Source: DASVWZ01 sp036392935 (GTDB taxonomy: Bacteria; Acidobacteriota; Terriglobia; Terriglobales; Acidobacteriaceae). Taken from it: 5,806 nt of DNA. A program made the translations under genes and the position numbers. How positions within the stretch are numbered: the first letter of the stretch is position 1; each line of letters begins with the position of its first letter. This document shows, in pieces, positions 4,718-5,806 of the stretch. The stretch is taken from assembly GCA_036392935.1 (NCBI GenBank), contig DASVWZ010000276.1, forward strand, positions 1-5,806, in the 5' to 3' direction. The notes under the pieces are model-generated. The model saw only the letters and a list, made by a program, of their open reading frames with translations. It was not told the DNA's origin and made no database searches.

Positions 4718-5205
4718 AACTCGCACGAATCGCTGTCATCGTCGTCATCGCTCTCACTGCCATCGCCGCCTTTGCCGAATCCGATGCCCAAAAATCCTTT
4801 GACCAGCTCAAGACGCTCACCGGCACTTGGGAAGGCAAGACCTCCCAAGGCATGCCGGTCACTGTCATCTTCCGCGAAACTTCCGGAGGGTCGGCCATTC
4901 TCAGCGAGATTACTGGGCACGAGGACATGATCACTATGTTCCATCTCGACGGTTCGCGGCTGATGATGACCCACTACTGCGCCGCCGGCAACCAGCCGCG
5001 TATGGCCGGTGCACTTTCCCCAGACGGCAAGACCATCAGCTTCAACTTCGTTGACGCCACCAACGTTTCGCCCGCCCAGCCCGGACACATGGAGCACTTA
5101 ACCGTAGCCATGCTCGACCCCGATCATCACACCGAGACCTGGGAGTTCGCCGTCAACGGTGGACAGAAAAAGATGGAAGTGTTCGACCTGAAGCGCAAGC
5201 CGTAG
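4714..5205 (+). CDS. Exported lipocalin-like small protein of unknown function
   Basis: A 163-aa protein with a clear Sec signal peptide: a basic start (MKLAR), a hydrophobic core (residues 6-20) and a likely signal peptidase I site after AFA (residue 21). There is no lipobox cysteine, so it should be periplasmic or secreted. The mature part (about 142 aa) begins with a short helix and LKTLTGTWEGK, a lipocalin-like G-x-W signature (Gly37, Trp39). It continues with alternating strands such as VTVIFRE, SAILSEITG and DMITMFHLDG, ending in HHTETWEF. This suggests a small beta-barrel that could bind a hydrophobic ligand. The resemblance is to DUF1579-type and similar families, from memory only. 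A single cysteine (Cys89) and several histidines (HMEH, DHH) are notable. AAGGAG at 4701-4706, inside the arsR end, is a strong SD 7 nt from the ATG. The gene is second in the arsR operon and is followed 34 bp later by the AHSA1 gene. Its substrate is unknown. Confidence 0.88.
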   Translation: MKLARIAVIVVIALTAIAAFAESDAQKSFDQLKTLTGTWEGKTSQGMPVTVIFRETSGGSAILSEITGHEDMITMFHLDGSRLMMTHYCAAGNQPRMAGALSPDGKTISFNFVDATNVSPAQPGHMEHLTVAMLDPDHHTETWEFAVNGGQKKMEVFDLKRKP

Positions 5206-5212
5206 TCGGCTT
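5197..5212 (+). other. Small hairpin with the stop codon in its loop
   Basis: AAGCCG (5197-5202) and CGGCTT (5207-5212) form a perfect 6-bp stem with a TAGT loop. The loop contains the TAG stop (5203-5205) of the exported-protein gene. There is no T-run after it, so it is unlikely to terminate transcription. It may affect mRNA stability or ribosome release ahead of the AHSA1 gene, or be coincidental. Confidence 0.4.
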
Positions 5213-5230
5213 CGCAGACTAACATCCTAT

Positions 5231-5235
5231 GGAGG
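5231..5235 (+). promoter_or_regulatory. SD sequence of the AHSA1 gene
   Basis: GGAGG lies 4 nt before the ATG at 5240 and fixes the start of this gene, whose frame runs off the right edge of the window. Confidence 0.75.
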
Positions 5236-5239
5236 ATTC

Positions 5240-5806
5240 ATGGCAAATCGCGCAATCATACCCGAGCAGGACTCGATTACGTACGAAATTGATATTGCGG
5301 CGCCGCCGGAGCGCGTATTTCGCGCCCTGACCGATCCGGCTGAAGCGCGGCAATGGGGAAACAGTCCACAATTCCAGATGAAGATCTGGGAAATGGACGC
5401 CCAATTAGGCGGCAAATGGCGTTTCCTGTGCAAGGAAACGAACGGCAAAGCCAACAAGTACGGTGTCGATGAATACGATCACTGGGGTGAAATTGTCGAA
5501 ATCGATCCGCCCAAGCTCTTGGCCTATACCTGGATCACGAACTTCCACGACGATCCTAAACACAAGACGGTCGTTCGCTGGGATCTGACGCCCATTCCGC
5601 AAGGCACGCGGCTGAAGGTCACGCACAGCGGCCTCGCGCATGAACCCAAAGCCCGCTCCGATTACAGCCAGGGTTGGCCGGGATTGTTGCATGTCATCAA
5701 GACCCACGCCGAAAAGCTGGACGCCTCCAAATCGGCCGTTCTCACCTCGGTCACGTTTGATCAGGATGCTGTGGTCAGCGAGACGGATATTGCCGCTCCG
5801 CCCGAG
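5240..5806 (+). CDS. AHSA1/SRPBCC-domain protein, 5' part, probably with tandem domains
   Basis: The frame is open from the ATG at 5240 to the window end (189 codons) and is cut by the edge. The first domain (about residues 12-160) is a typical activator-of-Hsp90-ATPase-like SRPBCC fold. It has ITYEIDIAAPPERVFRALTDP (first strand and helix), LGGKWRF, the WGEIVEIDPPKLLAYTW strand pair and TRLKVTHSGL. The long C-terminal helix is YSQGWPGLLHVIKTHAEKL. Such domains bind hydrophobic ligands in a deep cavity and, despite the name, mostly have no proven chaperone role. At residues 177-189 the sequence restarts with a DIAAPPE motif identical to that of residues 18-24, so a second copy of the domain apparently begins at the edge. 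The gene lies 34 bp after the exported-protein gene and belongs to the arsR operon. ArsR plus AHSA1 is a recurrent bacterial pairing. The ligand is unknown. Confidence 0.9.
   Translation, partial: MANRAIIPEQDSITYEIDIAAPPERVFRALTDPAEARQWGNSPQFQMKIWEMDAQLGGKWRFLCKETNGKANKYGVDEYDHWGEIVEIDPPKLLAYTWITNFHDDPKHKTVVRWDLTPIPQGTRLKVTHSGLAHEPKARSDYSQGWPGLLHVIKTHAEKLDASKSAVLTSVTFDQDAVVSETDIAAPPE

Noticed and set aside
4708..5097. 129-aa minus-strand frame opposite the exported-protein gene
   Set aside because: The plus-strand gene has a signal peptide, a strong SD and operon overlap, while the antisense frame has none of these.
5405..5707. 100-aa minus-strand frame opposite the AHSA1 gene
   Set aside because: The plus-strand frame shows a full SRPBCC domain; the antisense frame is a shadow.

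Overview
The window (about 57-60% G+C by eye) is a dense bacterial chromosomal segment with eight protein-coding genes. Two of them are cut by the window edges. There are no RNA genes, insertion sequences or CRISPR arrays. The combination of a YALDANTG-type PQQ-repeat protein, a DXP-independent PLP synthase operon with a MocR regulator, a solitary VapBC pair and an ArsR/AHSA1 operon fits a soil bacterium, perhaps Acidobacteriota (Terriglobia-like). That assignment is inferred from gene flavour only and no phylogenetic marker was tested.

Left part (1-2084): the 3' end of a beta-propeller PQQ-repeat protein runs rightward. It meets a leftward MocR/PdxR-type regulator (GntR winged helix plus aminotransferase-like domain) across an 80-bp gap that holds an 8-bp-stem hairpin. 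The regulator is divergent from pdxS. A TTG start with a Shine-Dalgarno (SD) sequence fits it better than the upstream ATG, and this leaves a roughly 127-bp control region with repeated GCGGTAT elements. The residue where the family carries its PLP-binding lysine is leucine here.

Middle (2085-3620): pdxS and pdxT encode the two subunits of PLP synthase, with all the catalytic residues I looked for. The 51-bp spacer between them is largely four tandem heptamers. pdxT ends 8 bp from the convergent vapC.

Right (3629-5806): vapBC (antitoxin then toxin, 7-nt overlap) runs leftward. Divergent from it is a rightward operon: a cysteine-free ArsR-family repressor, a small exported lipocalin-like protein (ATGA overlap with arsR) and an AHSA1/SRPBCC protein. 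The AHSA1 protein appears to begin a second copy of its domain at the window edge. The 79-bp vapB/arsR intergenic region is the most structured stretch. It has two back-to-back sigma70-type promoters with the same TATAGT-8 nt-ATG geometry, which predicts near-leaderless mRNAs for both genes. Each promoter overlaps its own candidate operator, and the arsR side carries two copies of a 16-bp GTNAC-N6-GTTAC palindrome.

Most notable points: the lysine-less PdxR-like regulator beside pdxST, the mirrored leaderless promoters with a duplicated ArsR operator, and the ArsR / exported lipocalin-like / tandem-AHSA1 operon.
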